A stretch of 64,000 nucleotides of DNA from Lactiplantibacillus modestisalitolerans (lineage in GTDB: Bacteria > Bacillota > Bacilli > Lactobacillales > Lactobacillaceae), in the NCBI RefSeq assembly GCF_005405425.1, contig NZ_BJEA01000013.1, forward strand, positions 50,043 through 114,042, read 5' to 3'. Below are positions 1-9,264 of this stretch, one piece after another. A program made the translations under genes and the position numbers. Position 1 is the first letter of the stretch. Every line of letters begins with the position of its first letter. The notes below the pieces were generated by a model that worked only from the letters and a program-made list of their open reading frames with translations, searched no databases and was not told the origin of the DNA.

Positions 1-1324
1 CGAAGAGGGCTTTAAAGTCGTGATAATCTTCAGAGAGCGGGTAAACCCGGAACGGGTTCGCGAATGGTTCGATGACGAGGGCGTTGCGATCAACGTTCCC
101 AACTAAGTTTTCGGCGGAACTGCGCTTCGTCGCTAGCGTTACCCCGAAGGTGGCAGCCAGTACCGGGTCGTCAACTTTGATGACCGGCGGTAAACTATCA
201 TCCTTCATAATCCAAAAGATCGCGTTAATCGGGGCGTTTTCCTTATCAACCCGGTTGGTCGAAGCGTAACGCGATTTAATCGTTCGGCCGTTCCCGTTAC
301 GTAAGTCCTCGGTAACCAGCACTTTCCGCCCCTGGTCGTCACGCGTAACGCCGACGTTTTGGACCGTCATAAAGTACTTCGGTTCGTTGGACGTCATCGG
401 GTAATCGTTCGTCTTATCGAAATAGGATGGCTCCAATGCGACCGAACTGCCGTCGTGGCGGTTGATGACGAAGGCGTCGTCGTGCAGGACTGTGATATCA
501 TATTTGTAGCCGTGCTTGGCGTGCGTGAGCGTTGATTTACCAGAACCGGAAAGGCCGAACATTGCAAAGACCTGATCTTGTCGGTCGTCGAAATGGAAGG
601 CTTTTAAGCCACCGTGACAAGCAACGTAGCCGTGCCGGTGGGCGATTGACCAAGCCAAGGTTAACGTGGATTTCTTCAGTTCGCCAAAGTAGGAGAGCCC
701 TAAAATAGCTGCCACGTTATGTTCGGGATCAAAGAGGGCGAGCCCGTCCGGATAATCCGGATCGTGGTAGGTTGGGTCAGCGTAGATGTAAATATCGCCT
801 TCAGGGTAGGCGGTGGACTGGTTAAACATCTTTTGGTAGGCTTCGGTAATTGGCTGGAAGTTCAACATATATGAAAGCAAGTTGTTGGCAAAGCCTTCCG
901 GAACAGCTAAATGAGCACGAACAATGAAGTCTTCATCCAACCCAACGAAGACGTCAGTTTTAATGAATTTGCGCTGGTGACCAGCGTAGATTGCCTGGCG
1001 TAACCGGCCAGCCATGTCGGCCTCATCAACGCCGGGATTACCTAAAATTCGCCGGGCTTGGGCGGTCCGGCCAACGACTTTGCCGGTATTGGCGACCAGC
1101 ATTTTGGCGTCGCTAGGCAAGCCGAGGTCGGTGGGCCGATAAATTGGTAGGTCGGTGACCACGGTACCGGGGTCCTGGGTGGCCAGTTCGTAGGCGGTCG
1201 CGACGTTGGCAACGTGCGTCATGTTGTTAGCATAAAAGGCCGTTTCGACGGTCGATCGGATCTGTGAGAAGATGGGATTTTGACGGCCGATTTCGGCTAG
1301 TTGGTATGAATTCTTTGTGCTCAT
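1..1324 (-). CDS. pckA: Phosphoenolpyruvate carboxykinase (ATP), C-terminus off the window
   Basis: The frame is open from an ATG at 1324 to the window edge (441 codons) with no stop, so only the C-terminal part is missing. The product interconverts oxaloacetate and PEP using ATP in the cytosol. The ATP-PEPCK fold is recognisable from the P-loop FGLSGSGKST (encoded near 540-575), followed by HDDAFVINR and a stretch ending NPFRVYPLSEDY. An AGGGAGG ribosome site lies 9 nt before the ATG. A near-perfect cre lies upstream at 1379-1393, so catabolite control is likely. The gene is transcribed away from the TetR gene at 1641. Confidence 0.93.
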   Translation of the reverse strand, partial: MSTKNSYQLAEIGRQNPIFSQIRSTVETAFYANNMTHVANVATAYELATQDPGTVVTDLPIYRPTDLGLPSDAKMLVANTGKVVGRTAQARRILGNPGVDEADMAGRLRQAIYAGHQRKFIKTDVFVGLDEDFIVRAHLAVPEGFANNLLSYMLNFQPITEAYQKMFNQSTAYPEGDIYIYADPTYHDPDYPDGLALFDPEHNVAAILGLSYFGELKKSTLTLAWSIAHRHGYVACHGGLKAFHFDDRQDQVFAMFGLSGSGKSTLTHAKHGYKYDITVLHDDAFVINRHDGSSVALEPSYFDKTNDYPMTSNEPKYFMTVQNVGVTRDDQGRKVLVTEDLRNGNGRTIKSRYASTNRVDKENAPINAIFWIMKDDSLPPVIKVDDPVLAATFGVTLATKRSSAENLVGNVDRNALVIEPFANPFRVYPLSEDYHDFKALF

Positions 1325-1378
1325 ATTGCATGCCTCCCTGAATATTTGTTAAGTTTATTTTAGCACAGTTTCATGGTG

Positions 1379-1393
1379 TTGAAAGCGCTTTAT
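1379..1393. promoter_or_regulatory. cre-like CcpA site upstream of pckA
   Basis: TTGAAAGCGCTTTAT matches the cre consensus WTGNAANCGNWNNCW except for one position and has the palindromic core AAAGCGCTTT. It lies 55-69 nt before the pckA start. On the minus strand it overlaps a possible -35 (TTTCAA) placed 16 nt before a TAAAAT -10 near 1350-1357. Confidence 0.55.
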
Positions 1394-1547
1394 CAAAGAT
1401 GCTATCACCGAGCAATTTGAGCTTTAATTTGATTAAAATGACGCCGGAATAAAATTGTTTAAACGCAACCAACTAAATTGGGCTAAACTGGTGATACGTG
1501 GAGAATTGCGGGAACGTCAGGAAAAAAGGCGGAACCGCTTGCACCTA

Positions 1548-1567
1548 AAACTATATTAGTATAGTTT
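1548..1567. promoter_or_regulatory. Palindrome upstream of TetR gene (candidate operator)
   Basis: AAACTATA-TTAG-TATAGTTT is a perfect 8-bp inverted repeat with a 4-nt spacer, 74 nt before the TetR-family start at 1641. Operators of autoregulating TetR proteins often look like this. Binding is inferred. The rest of 1325-1640 holds only the pckA promoter and cre. Confidence 0.4.
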
Positions 1568-1640
1568 ATTAAGGGGCGCTTTTTTAACGCAAAAATGGGT
1601 CGGATAACGTGCCGGCCAGAAGTAAAGAGGTGGACAACTA

Positions 1641-2309
1641 ATGCCCAGAAAAAGGAATACACAACGTCGTATGGAGATTGTTAACACGGCGTTTCGGCTA
1701 TTTGCCGAGCAAGGATATAATAACGTTCAAATGAAGGATATTGCGGACGCGTGCGACATTAGTAAGTCATTGCTCCAACATTATTTCCCTAAAAAAATTG
1801 TTTTATTAAGTACAATGCTAAATGAATTAATGTTAAGTGCTTTTATTTATGGCAACGAACAATTAACGGCTTTATCACCCGAGCAACGAACGATGATTCA
1901 GATGAGTTTTATGCTGCGAATGTTGGATGAAAACCCGCGAATCGAACACTTTATTCGGGACGTTTTTGAGAGTCCCGAATTGACGACTGAAATCGTTTTA
2001 GTAAGCCTGGATTGGTTAGAAGCAATCGGCGTTCAGGGGGAAGCTGCAAACATCCGGTATGCCATGAACTTCGCGGTTTCTGGCGGAATGGCGGTCTTTT
2101 TTAAGCGCAAGATTTTGCGGGCGAGTGTGGAGTTAATTGCGGAAAATATTGATCAGGCTTTTTACTTATTATTAGGTGAAGATCGCCGCAAAATTGATCA
2201 AATTTATTTGAGTACGGCGAAATACAATACGGACCACTATTATCAGCAGTTTATTGCCTACTTACACGAGCACGCAACCATCGATTTACGGGCCGAAATA
2301 AAAATTTAA
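1641..2309 (+). CDS. TetR/AcrR-family transcriptional regulator
   Basis: A 222-aa protein. Residues about 10-58 form a TetR N-terminal helix-turn-helix: FRLFAEQGYNNVQMKDIADA, then CDISKSLLQHYF. The C-terminal ligand domain is not recognisable by family. The ribosome site AAAGAGGTGG precedes the ATG. The gene stands alone between divergent pckA and the MarR gene, so its target is unknown; the palindrome at 1548-1567 suggests autoregulation. The coding sequence is more A+T-rich than neighbouring metabolic genes. Confidence 0.8.
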   Translation: MPRKRNTQRRMEIVNTAFRLFAEQGYNNVQMKDIADACDISKSLLQHYFPKKIVLLSTMLNELMLSAFIYGNEQLTALSPEQRTMIQMSFMLRMLDENPRIEHFIRDVFESPELTTEIVLVSLDWLEAIGVQGEAANIRYAMNFAVSGGMAVFFKRKILRASVELIAENIDQAFYLLLGEDRRKIDQIYLSTAKYNTDHYYQQFIAYLHEHATIDLRAEIKI

Positions 2310-2473
2310 TATTATTTTCAACCTAATTTACTTGTATTTCATAAAATATACTAGTACACTTTAAAGCGGGGAAATGATAAAAGACGCTTACTAATAAAAA
2401 AAGCTATGGGGCGAATTATGAAGGCTGTATTCAGATAGTGATTCGACTTTTAGATTGAAAGGGAGACTAAACT

Positions 2474-2971
2474 ATGAGTGAAGATATGGAATTTTTTAAC
2501 CGGTTCAGCCACATGTATTTACATGGGTTTAAAAATCTATCAGATATGTTCGCCGAACCAGCGACGGAACACGGGATTACTTTAGATGAATTTTACATCT
2601 TGTATGATATTGCGGAAGCTAAGGGTAAGATTCGTTTGATGGATATCGCCGAAAGTCACGGTGTGACGCGTTCCGCAATTTCACGGTTGATCGGTCGCTT
2701 ACTACGTAAGGACTACCTCTACCAAGAAGCTGAGGACCATGACCGGCGGAATAAAGTTTTGAAATTAACGCCTGAAGGTGCGCGGATCGAACACGCCGTC
2801 TTTACAGAGCTCGTATTGCGTAACCGGCAGTGGCGGCAATCCTTTAGTTTGGATAAGCAGTACCAGACTTTAGACTTGGTTGAAGAATTTATGGATAAAT
2901 TCGTTAACGAAGATGCCGGTAAGCCAGCTCAAAAAGCCAGTTATGCTGATTTGAAACGTGCCGAGGCATAA
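2474..2971 (+). CDS. MarR-family transcriptional regulator
   Basis: A 165-aa winged-helix protein. The recognition region reads LMDIAESHGVTRSAISRLIG (about residues 55-74), followed by a wing with EAEDHDRRNKVLKLT, the typical MarR DxRxxxxxLT pattern. GAAAGGGAGAC precedes the ATG at 2474. It is monocistronic with no transporter or enzyme beside it in the same direction, so its regulon cannot be inferred. The C-terminal tail after about residue 145 is lysine/alanine rich and probably unstructured. Confidence 0.82.
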   Translation: MSEDMEFFNRFSHMYLHGFKNLSDMFAEPATEHGITLDEFYILYDIAEAKGKIRLMDIAESHGVTRSAISRLIGRLLRKDYLYQEAEDHDRRNKVLKLTPEGARIEHAVFTELVLRNRQWRQSFSLDKQYQTLDLVEEFMDKFVNEDAGKPAQKASYADLKRAEA

Positions 2972-3167
2972 TCACGATGACGCGGGATTCCTTCAATCGA
3001 ACCCCACGTTTTTATTTGGCCTAAAATGATACCGATTACATAAATGAAGCTTATTTAGGTCGAATTAATGCGTAGTAGGGGAAATTTATGGTTAATAATG
3101 GATGCTTGTTCGATTAATTAATTAATTAAAAGTACTAACTAGGCTACCAATTGGTGCAGAAACACAA

Positions 3168-3211
3168 AACGCGGAACCCCAAATGCCTTGGCGGTTCCGC
3201 GTTATTTTTTT
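3168..3211. terminator. Bidirectional rho-independent terminator
   Basis: Perfect 11-bp inverted repeat AACGCGGAACC / GGTTCCGCGTT (3168-3178 and 3193-3203) followed on the plus strand by a T-run. On the minus strand it ends the DUF1002 gene. The remainder of 2972-3167 shows nothing else I can support. Confidence 0.75.
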
Positions 3212-3224
3212 ACCCTGAAAGTTA

Positions 3225-4202
3225 TTAGCTAATCAAATTAACCAGTGCTTGGAAAACAGAACTGAAGAAATTGACGATGGCGTCCCAAATCTTTTGTAAA
3301 AAGTTACGGTTTTCAGCCGTGTTGAGTTTGCTAAAGACGCCCTTGGCATTCGATTGAATGTTTTTCATCAGTGAACTGGCTTGATTCTTAAAGTTTGACG
3401 AATTTAAGGCCCCCGAATCCCGAATCTCAACGAGCAAGTTGATGATCTGCTGCTTCTGATTATTCGTGATCACGTTGGTTAAATTGTTATTCGTAATTTG
3501 CTGGTTGACGATGGTGGTGATTTCGTTTTTGGTTACGTCGGAACCCTTCTGGGCCATTTCCTTTTTGGCCCCGGCCACCGCATTGTTCAATTGCGAGTCG
3601 GTATAACCATCCTTATCTTTGTTTTCCTTAGTAATGTCACTCAGTGTGCTGAGCTCGTTTTGCGCGGCGTTCACTTGCTTGGTATTTAACGTTTCGCCGT
3701 TTTGGGCGTAAGCTGCGTAAACCCCAGCGAGGGCTCCCGAACCATCAATCGGGGTGGCTGACGTCACGTAAATGTTGGCATCGCTGATTCCGGCGGTTAG
3801 GGCCGCGTTTTTATACTGGTTGGCGGTAATCGTGGTGATATTATTGCTACCGTTATAATCTAAAATTTTGACGTTGATTCCCGAACCAGAGCTGGTCTTT
3901 TGAATCATGGCACTCGACCAAACGCCTGAATTACTCGTAAAGCTTTCACCGGATGGGTTTAAGTACTTAACGAGAGTCGCCCCGTTGACGGTCAAGGTTT
4001 GATAATCCGCCCCGTTGAGGCTGGCAGTTAGCGTATTGATAGTTCCATTCTTTTGTGAGCTGGTCAGACTACTACCCAACGTTACGATTGGGGTGTCCGA
4101 ACTCGTTTCGGCGTTGGCGGTTACTTGCCAACTAATTAGACCGAAGCACAGGGTGGTCAAAAGAGCCACCCAATTGAATTTAAAGCCGATTTGTTTCAGC
4201 AT
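3225..4202 (-). CDS. Secreted DUF1002-domain protein
   Basis: A 325-aa protein with an N-terminal signal peptide: a basic start, a hydrophobic core and an ANA cleavage motif near residue 31. The rest matches DUF1002: an opening with VTLGSSLTSSQK, a middle block with DANIYVTSATPIDGSGALAG, then a helical C-terminal half. The protein is probably released or envelope-associated. The function of DUF1002 is unknown. The last about 20 residues are hydrophobic and could associate with the membrane. Monocistronic, with a terminator directly downstream at 3168-3211. Confidence 0.82.
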   Translation of the reverse strand: MLKQIGFKFNWVALLTTLCFGLISWQVTANAETSSDTPIVTLGSSLTSSQKNGTINTLTASLNGADYQTLTVNGATLVKYLNPSGESFTSNSGVWSSAMIQKTSSGSGINVKILDYNGSNNITTITANQYKNAALTAGISDANIYVTSATPIDGSGALAGVYAAYAQNGETLNTKQVNAAQNELSTLSDITKENKDKDGYTDSQLNNAVAGAKKEMAQKGSDVTKNEITTIVNQQITNNNLTNVITNNQKQQIINLLVEIRDSGALNSSNFKNQASSLMKNIQSNAKGVFSKLNTAENRNFLQKIWDAIVNFFSSVFQALVNLIS

Positions 4203-4374
4203 AATGATTCCTCCGCATCTTAATTAAGTGCACCTGTATTATACCAGAGCGGGGGAACGTAAGTTGGGGTCGGCGACTAAATTTGAAAGACTTATAAGGA
4301 TTTTTAGATTTCTTTATTATTTGCCGCCGAGTATCGATTTCGCTATACTCAAATTAAATAGGGGAGGGATTACC

Positions 4375-4698
4375 ATGGCTAATAATCGATTAATTAATAG
4401 TTTGAGTTACCTCAGTATTTTATTTTTACCGGTACTATTTCCGTTAATTGTCTGGCTGATGACGGGCAATAATCCGGATGCCCACCGAACGGCTGGCCGC
4501 GCTTTTTGGCTACATTTATTACCGACAATTTTAATGATTATTTTTTTAATTATCTTTGGTATCAGTGGTTTTTACCTGAACGACGTGGTTAAAAGTGGTT
4601 GGATCGCAATCATCGTGTTGCCGGTGCTGGCATTGATCGCAATTGCGAGTTACCTATGGTCGCTTATTCGCGGCATTCAGTACTTGCTTGCAAGTTAG
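4375..4698 (+). CDS. DUF4870-family small membrane protein
   Basis: A 107-aa protein with three hydrophobic segments and the DUF4870 pattern LSYLSILFLPVLFPLIVWL, then GRAFWLH. The frame is open upstream to 4228, but the ATG at 4375 has GGGGAGGG 7 nt before it and starts at the family's conserved N-terminus, so I use it. The stop is 12 nt before the TetR gene at 4711, with a shared AGGAGG ribosome site, which suggests an operon with that regulator and the macrodomain gene. Function unknown. Confidence 0.8.
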   Translation: MANNRLINSLSYLSILFLPVLFPLIVWLMTGNNPDAHRTAGRAFWLHLLPTILMIIFLIIFGISGFYLNDVVKSGWIAIIVLPVLALIAIASYLWSLIRGIQYLLAS

Positions 4699-4710
4699 GA
4701 GGAATGGCTA

Positions 4711-5292
4711 ATGGCAACGACTTTAACACCGATTGAAGCCCGGCGTGCTATGCTGATGCAGTTTTGGCGTGCCGGCTATTATCAGACGACGGTGGCGGAT
4801 TTGGCGGCGGCCGCCCAGTTATCGCGTTCCCAATTTTACCGGCAGTATCATAGTAAGACCGTCGCGGCCCGGCAGTGTTTACAACTGTATCAGGACGTGC
4901 TTAACCAAGAATTGACCCGCTTAGTTGCGCGGGAAAAAGCCCGGCAAACGCCCCCGGCCGCCATCATCAGCGCTTGTTGCTTGTGGCCGTTTCAAAGTGA
5001 CCAGTGGCCACGCGGCTGTTGGATGGTGGACTTATTAGCGACGCTCGCACCTGACCAGGCGCCGGTTCTAACCGCGCAATTGCAGGCGTTGTATGCGGAT
5101 TTGCAGAGCCGGTTTGTGGGGTGGTTGGCACCCCAAGCGGCCCAGCTTGACGCGCCGTTAGCTGAAGTGGCCGCGAGTTTGATGCAAGTGCGGACTGGTT
5201 TACAATTACTGGCAAAACAAGATCCTAGTGCAGCGCAGTTGAAACAACAAGCAACGACAAGTGTGAATTTGATTTTAAAGGGGATTGCATAA
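4711..5292 (+). CDS. TetR/AcrR-family regulator
   Basis: A 193-aa protein. The N-terminal HTH is [20 protein letters not shown], then [20 protein letters not shown], the layout seen in TetR proteins. The C-terminal helical domain is alanine and glutamine rich. The gene starts 12 nt after the DUF4870 stop and ends 2 nt before the macrodomain start, so the three are probably co-transcribed and may be controlled by this protein. No operator palindrome is obvious upstream of 4375. Confidence 0.78.
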   Translation: MATTLTPIEARRAMLMQFWRAGYYQTTVADLAAAAQLSRSQFYRQYHSKTVAARQCLQLYQDVLNQELTRLVAREKARQTPPAAIISACCLWPFQSDQWPRGCWMVDLLATLAPDQAPVLTAQLQALYADLQSRFVGWLAPQAAQLDAPLAEVAASLMQVRTGLQLLAKQDPSAAQLKQQATTSVNLILKGIA

Positions 5293-5294
5293 GG

Positions 5295-5819
5295 ATGGCA
5301 ACGATTAAAGTTGAACGGGGCGACATTACAACGGTTGCGGTTGATGCGATCGTGAACGCGGCCAATACGAGTTTATTAGGTGGGGGCGGTGTTGACGGTG
5401 CGATTCACCAAGCGGCTGGGCCGCAATTGTTAGCGGCATGTCGCCAGTTAAACGGTTGTCCAACGGGTGAAGCTAAGCTGACGGATGGTTATGAGTTGCC
5501 CGCGAAGTACGTGGTGCACACGCCCGGCCCAATTTGGCGGGGTGGTCAACACGATGAGCGGCGACTGCTAGCCAATAGTTATCGAAATAGTTTGAACGTG
5601 GCGGCGCAGGCGGGGTGCCAAACGGTTGCGTTTCCGTCCATTAGTACCGGGATTTACCACTTTCCGTTAGCGATTGCGGCGCCACTGGCATTACGAACGC
5701 TAGCGACGACTGCGGCCACCACCGCGAAGTCCGTTAACGAAATTCGAATAATTTGTTTTGACGCTCAGACCGAGCAAGCGTACCAAACGGCATTGAAAGC
5801 GTTATTAAAGGAATCTTAA
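5295..5819 (+). CDS. Macrodomain protein (ADP-ribosyl hydrolase family)
   Basis: A 174-aa single macrodomain. Diagnostic motifs: [20 protein letters not shown] (about residues 16-35; the catalytic Asn and the [10 protein letters not shown] loop of MacroD/YmdB-type hydrolases), VVHTPGPIW and [12 protein letters not shown]. Such enzymes remove ADP-ribose from O-acetyl-ADP-ribose or from protein acidic side chains. It starts 2 nt after the TetR stop. A class-M sirtuin, whose modification is reversed by macrodomains in other Firmicutes, lies far away at 39248-40228, so a functional link is possible but not shown. Confidence 0.88.
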   Translation: MATIKVERGDITTVAVDAIVNAANTSLLGGGGVDGAIHQAAGPQLLAACRQLNGCPTGEAKLTDGYELPAKYVVHTPGPIWRGGQHDERRLLANSYRNSLNVAAQAGCQTVAFPSISTGIYHFPLAIAAPLALRTLATTAATTAKSVNEIRIICFDAQTEQAYQTALKALLKES

Positions 5820-5970
5820 CTAAAAAAGTGCCCGTGAACGCTATTATCAGCCCACAGTGATTGTTATAATGTGACTATGTTGCGGTCATCGGGGGATGAT
5901 CGGCATTGATTTCGGTCGGGTTATTGCAAGTGCGTGGTAGCCGACTTTGGACAAAGAAAGGAATACGCTT

Positions 5971-6798
5971 GTGTTAGATATTATTAAAGCGGTGATCCTG
6001 GGGATCGTTGAAGGGATTACCGAGTTCTTACCGATCAGTTCGACGGGTCACTTGGTGTTGGTGGACGAATTCATTAAGATGCAACAGTCCACGCAGTTTA
6101 CGGACATGTTTAACGTCGTGATTCAGCTGGGGGCCATCATGGCGGTGGTTGTCCTTTACTTCCACAAATTAAACCCGTGGTCACCACGAAAGAATCATCA
6201 GGAACAGCGGGACACCTGGGTATTATGGAGCAAGGTGTTACTGGCGGTGATTCCATCGGTCATCATTGGGCTGCCACTCAATGATTGGATGGACGAACAC
6301 TTAATGAACTGGGCCGTCGTTTCGGCTACGTTGATTATTTACGGGGTTCTGTTTATTGTGATTGAAAATCACAATAAACGTCTCACACCGCGGCACAGTA
6401 ACTTACAAACGTTACCGTACATGACGGCGTTATTCATTGGGTGCTTCCAATTACTTTCCCTGATTCCAGGAACGTCGCGTTCAGGCGCAACCATTTTAGG
6501 GGCGATCTTAATTGGAACTTCCCGGTACGTTGCAACGGAGTTCTCATTCTTCATGGCGATTCCAACGATGTTTGGGGCGTCACTCCTGAAGCTGTATAAG
6601 TTCTTTGATCACGGTGGTACCTTAGTCGGGATTCAGGGGATGGTCTTGGCGGTCGGCGTGATTGTTTCCTTCGTTGTCGCGTACTTATCGATCCGGTTCT
6701 TATTAGACTACATCAAGAAAAACGACTTTAAAGCTTTTGGTTGGTATCGAATTATCTTAGGGATTCTCGTTATCGGTTACTTCGCTTTAGTCCACTAA
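5971..6798 (+). CDS. uppP: Undecaprenyl-diphosphatase UppP
   Basis: A 275-aa polytopic membrane enzyme that dephosphorylates undecaprenyl pyrophosphate to recycle the lipid carrier of cell-wall synthesis; it can give bacitracin tolerance. Signature motifs are present: [19 protein letters not shown] at the N-terminus and [10 protein letters not shown] in the second half. The frame is open from a TTG at 5947, but the GTG at 5971 has AAAGGA 8 nt before it and begins at the family's usual MLDIIKAV, so it is preferred. Monocistronic, ending at a strong terminator. Confidence 0.93.
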   Translation: MLDIIKAVILGIVEGITEFLPISSTGHLVLVDEFIKMQQSTQFTDMFNVVIQLGAIMAVVVLYFHKLNPWSPRKNHQEQRDTWVLWSKVLLAVIPSVIIGLPLNDWMDEHLMNWAVVSATLIIYGVLFIVIENHNKRLTPRHSNLQTLPYMTALFIGCFQLLSLIPGTSRSGATILGAILIGTSRYVATEFSFFMAIPTMFGASLLKLYKFFDHGGTLVGIQGMVLAVGVIVSFVVAYLSIRFLLDYIKKNDFKAFGWYRIILGILVIGYFALVH

Positions 6799-6807
6799 AT
6801 AATAATA

Positions 6808-6847
6808 AAACAGGGTGCGCCGCTTAGTCGACGCACCCTGTTTTTTT
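6808..6847 (+). terminator. Terminator of uppP
   Basis: Inverted repeat AAACAGGGTGCG / CGCACCCTGTTT (6808-6819 and 6832-6843) followed by a T-run. Confidence 0.85.
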
Positions 6848-6852
6848 AGGCC

Positions 6853-6889
6853 CTATACTGATTAGATTGATAATTGCCGCCAGCAGCGG
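6853..6889 (-). repeat. Fragment of family A element
   Basis: About 37 bp, from CTATACTGATTAG to GCCGCCAGCAGCGG, matching the terminus of the family A elements (for example 9265-9300). Homology ends where full copies continue with GTGTAACC. It appears to be a decayed end. Confidence 0.5.
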
Positions 6890-6918
6890 CCTGACACTAG
6901 TAACCAGCCTTCCATCCA

Positions 6919-7398
6919 CTAGTGGCCTTGCGCGCGCCGCCCAGTGCCGAAAATTAACTGATTAATGAGCTCAGCAATTAAAAAGCCGATGGCGATTACG
7001 CCGGCAATGATCACGACCTGGCCCAGATAATGGTTGGCGAGCTGCGGCTGGCCCGTCACCAGGTTGCGGACGACCCGGTAGGATTGACCACCGGGCACGA
7101 GTGGGACGAGGCTCGGAATGTTAAAGATAATCATGGGCATGCGTTTATAGTGGGCGGCTAGGCCGCTGGTGACCCCAATCACGATGGCCGCAACGAGGTT
7201 ACCAATGGCCAGTTTACCGTTTACTGAGACGGGGAGCGTTTGGTAGAGAATTTCATACGTTAGCCAGCCCGCCGCACCGACCCAACCGCTAAGATTGACG
7301 GCCCGTCGCGGAATGTTGAGGATTACGGCAAACCCGGCGGTTGCCAGGTACGCGAGAATCAGTTGAAGTAGGCCGGTTGTTAAAAGCCAAGTCAGCAT
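6919..7398 (-). CDS. Threonine/serine exporter, ThrE C-terminal half (DUF3815)
   Basis: A 159-aa membrane protein with four to five hydrophobic segments. It contains the ThrE_2 pattern with GVTSGLAAHYKRMPMIIFNI, then PSLVPLVPGG. It pairs with the larger ThrE N-terminal subunit encoded 11 nt upstream (7410). The two halves that are one protein in corynebacterial ThrE are separate here. The probable role is amino-acid efflux; substrates are inferred from the family only. It stops before 6919 with no obvious terminator of its own. Confidence 0.85.
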   Translation of the reverse strand: MLTWLLTTGLLQLILAYLATAGFAVILNIPRRAVNLSGWVGAAGWLTYEILYQTLPVSVNGKLAIGNLVAAIVIGVTSGLAAHYKRMPMIIFNIPSLVPLVPGGQSYRVVRNLVTGQPQLANHYLGQVVIIAGVIAIGFLIAELINQLIFGTGRRAQGH

Positions 7399-7409
7399 AC
7401 GGGTTCCTC

Positions 7410-8162
7410 CTAGTAGAAAAATGATGTCAGGGCGATGCCGACCCCGATGGCGCAGGCGGATAAAATGGCCTCAATGGCGCGAGCAGGGCCACTTAATAGG
7501 TTGCCGGTCATCGTATCACGGACCGCGTTGGTAATGGCGACACCGGGCACGAGCGGCATAACGGCACCGATAATGATGGCGTCGGGATGGTAATTGCCAG
7601 CCGTGAGGTAATTACCGATGAGGGTGATCAGGCCGATAATTAGGGCGCCAATAAACTCGTTAACGAACCGGATGGTGCCGAGCTCGCTAGTCCAGTAGTA
7701 GGCGGCAAAACCGGCCCCACCCGCTAAGCCGCAGGTAATCAAGTCGCTGGGGGTGAGATGGCCCGTAAACGCAACCATCAGGGTGACGCTGACCACAACG
7801 GCGGCAACGCAGAGCCAACTGGCAGGAAAGGTCGGGACGGCCTGGTTGACCTGCTGGAGTGCTTGGTAGAAGCCGTCTAAGTCGATTTCAGTGGCCGCAA
7901 ACCGCCGGGACAGACTGTTTACTTGGTCGACCTTTTCAAGGTCGATACCGCGGCGGTGGATGGCCCGAACCTGACTCGTTTCGTTTTCGGGTAACGAAAC
8001 CGTAATCCCGGTTAGGAGGACGAACACCTGCATGTCCGGGTAGCCGGCATTGGTTGCGATGCGGTGCATGGTATCTTCGACGCGTTGAATTTCGGCGCCG
8101 TTTTCGAGTAAAATCGCCCCGGCAAGGAGGGTGGTTTGAAGCGTTTCGGTTAACGGATTGAT
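7410..8162 (-). CDS. Threonine/serine exporter, ThrE N-terminal half (DUF1212); apparent ATC start
   Basis: A 250-aa protein: a cytoplasmic N-terminal domain followed by about five membrane segments, with the DUF1212 signature GAEIQRVEDTMHRIA. The first ATG (8069) would cut this signature in half. The frame is open further upstream, but the only well-placed initiation site is AAAGGGGG followed 9 nt later by ATC at 8162-8160; no ATG, GTG or TTG occurs in frame there. Either AUC is used or an assembly error hides the start. It forms an operon with the downstream partner at 6919-7398. Confidence 0.75.
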   Translation of the reverse strand: MNPLTETLQTTLLAGAILLENGAEIQRVEDTMHRIATNAGYPDMQVFVLLTGITVSLPENETSQVRAIHRRGIDLEKVDQVNSLSRRFAATEIDLDGFYQALQQVNQAVPTFPASWLCVAAVVVSVTLMVAFTGHLTPSDLITCGLAGGAGFAAYYWTSELGTIRFVNEFIGALIIGLITLIGNYLTAGNYHPDAIIIGAVMPLVPGVAITNAVRDTMTGNLLSGPARAIEAILSACAIGVGIALTSFFY

Positions 8163-8378
8163 GGTGAGCGGCCCCCTTTCAATAAGAATGATTATATTTT
8201 CGCACGAATTATGGCTAGCGTCACTAATTTTAAAGCAGAATGTTTGACGCGCCCCCCGGGAGGCAGGGTAAACTTAGGGTAATTGTTGGACCGCCTTTAG
8301 TGGGCGGCGCCACGTTAAGGACGAGCTTCAACCAGCATTACTAAAGTAGTGCCGGAATTAACTATTGGAGGGCTTTAA

Positions 8379-9239
8379 ATGACAGCATTGACCAAATTAA
8401 CCGATACGTACGCGTTAAATAACGGTACGAAGATTCCAATTGTGGGCTTTGGTACTTGGCAAACACCCGACGGCCAGGTCGCTTATGATTCAGTGTTAGC
8501 CGCGTTGAAAGCGGGTTATCGTCATATTGATACGGCGGCTGCTTATGGTAACGAAGAAAGCGTGGGTAAGGCGATTGCGGATAGCGGGGTCGCGCGTGAA
8601 GACCTGTTCGTCACGACTAAGTTATGGAATGCGGACCACGGTTACGAAGCAACTAAAAAGGCCTTGGCGACATCCTTGACCAAGTTAGGGTTGGACTACG
8701 TCGATTTATACCTGATTCACTGGCCGAACCCGGCACCGATGCGTGATCACTGGGAACAGTTGAACGCGGAGAGCTGGCGGGCTATGGAAGAAGCCTACGC
8801 GGATCGGAAAGCCCGGGCCATTGGGGTTTCAAATTTCCGGGCCAAGCACTTAGACGCGCTCTTAAAAACGGCAAAGGTGGTGCCGGCGGTCAACCAGATT
8901 TTCTTAAATCCGAGTGACACGCAGGATGAAGTGGTGGCGTACAACCGCGCCCACGATATTCTATCCGAAGCGTACAGTCCACTTGGAACTGGTAAAATTT
9001 TTGGCATTCCAGAGTTGAAGCAGTTAGCGGACCGGTATCATAAGACGGTGGCGCAGGTTGTATTGCGCTGGTCCCTCCAGCACGGATTCTTACCGTTACC
9101 AAAGTCGGTTCACGCTGACCGAATTGAACAAAATACGGATTTATTTGATTTTGAACTAAGCACGGCCGACATGCAGACGATCGATGGTCTTCACGGTGTT
9201 GCGGGCTTGGCGAAGGATCCGGATCAAACGGACTTCTAA
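8379..9239 (+). CDS. Aldo/keto reductase
   Basis: A 286-aa NADPH-dependent oxidoreductase of the 2,5-diketogluconate reductase/AKR5 type. The catalytic tetrad is visible: Asp51 and Tyr56 in HIDTAAAYG, Lys81 in TTKLWN and His114 in LIHWPNP. The substrate-shared signature GVSNFRAKHL and the cofactor region LPLPKSVHADRIEQN are present. The start follows GGAGGG. Monocistronic; a family A element begins 26 nt after its stop. Confidence 0.9.
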   Translation: MTALTKLTDTYALNNGTKIPIVGFGTWQTPDGQVAYDSVLAALKAGYRHIDTAAAYGNEESVGKAIADSGVAREDLFVTTKLWNADHGYEATKKALATSLTKLGLDYVDLYLIHWPNPAPMRDHWEQLNAESWRAMEEAYADRKARAIGVSNFRAKHLDALLKTAKVVPAVNQIFLNPSDTQDEVVAYNRAHDILSEAYSPLGTGKIFGIPELKQLADRYHKTVAQVVLRWSLQHGFLPLPKSVHADRIEQNTDLFDFELSTADMQTIDGLHGVAGLAKDPDQTDF

Positions 9240-9264
9240 TGAAGAATTAGCCTGAATAAACAGG

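Noticed and set aside
72..269. 65-aa plus frame
   Set aside because: Shadow of the partial pckA gene on the minus strand.
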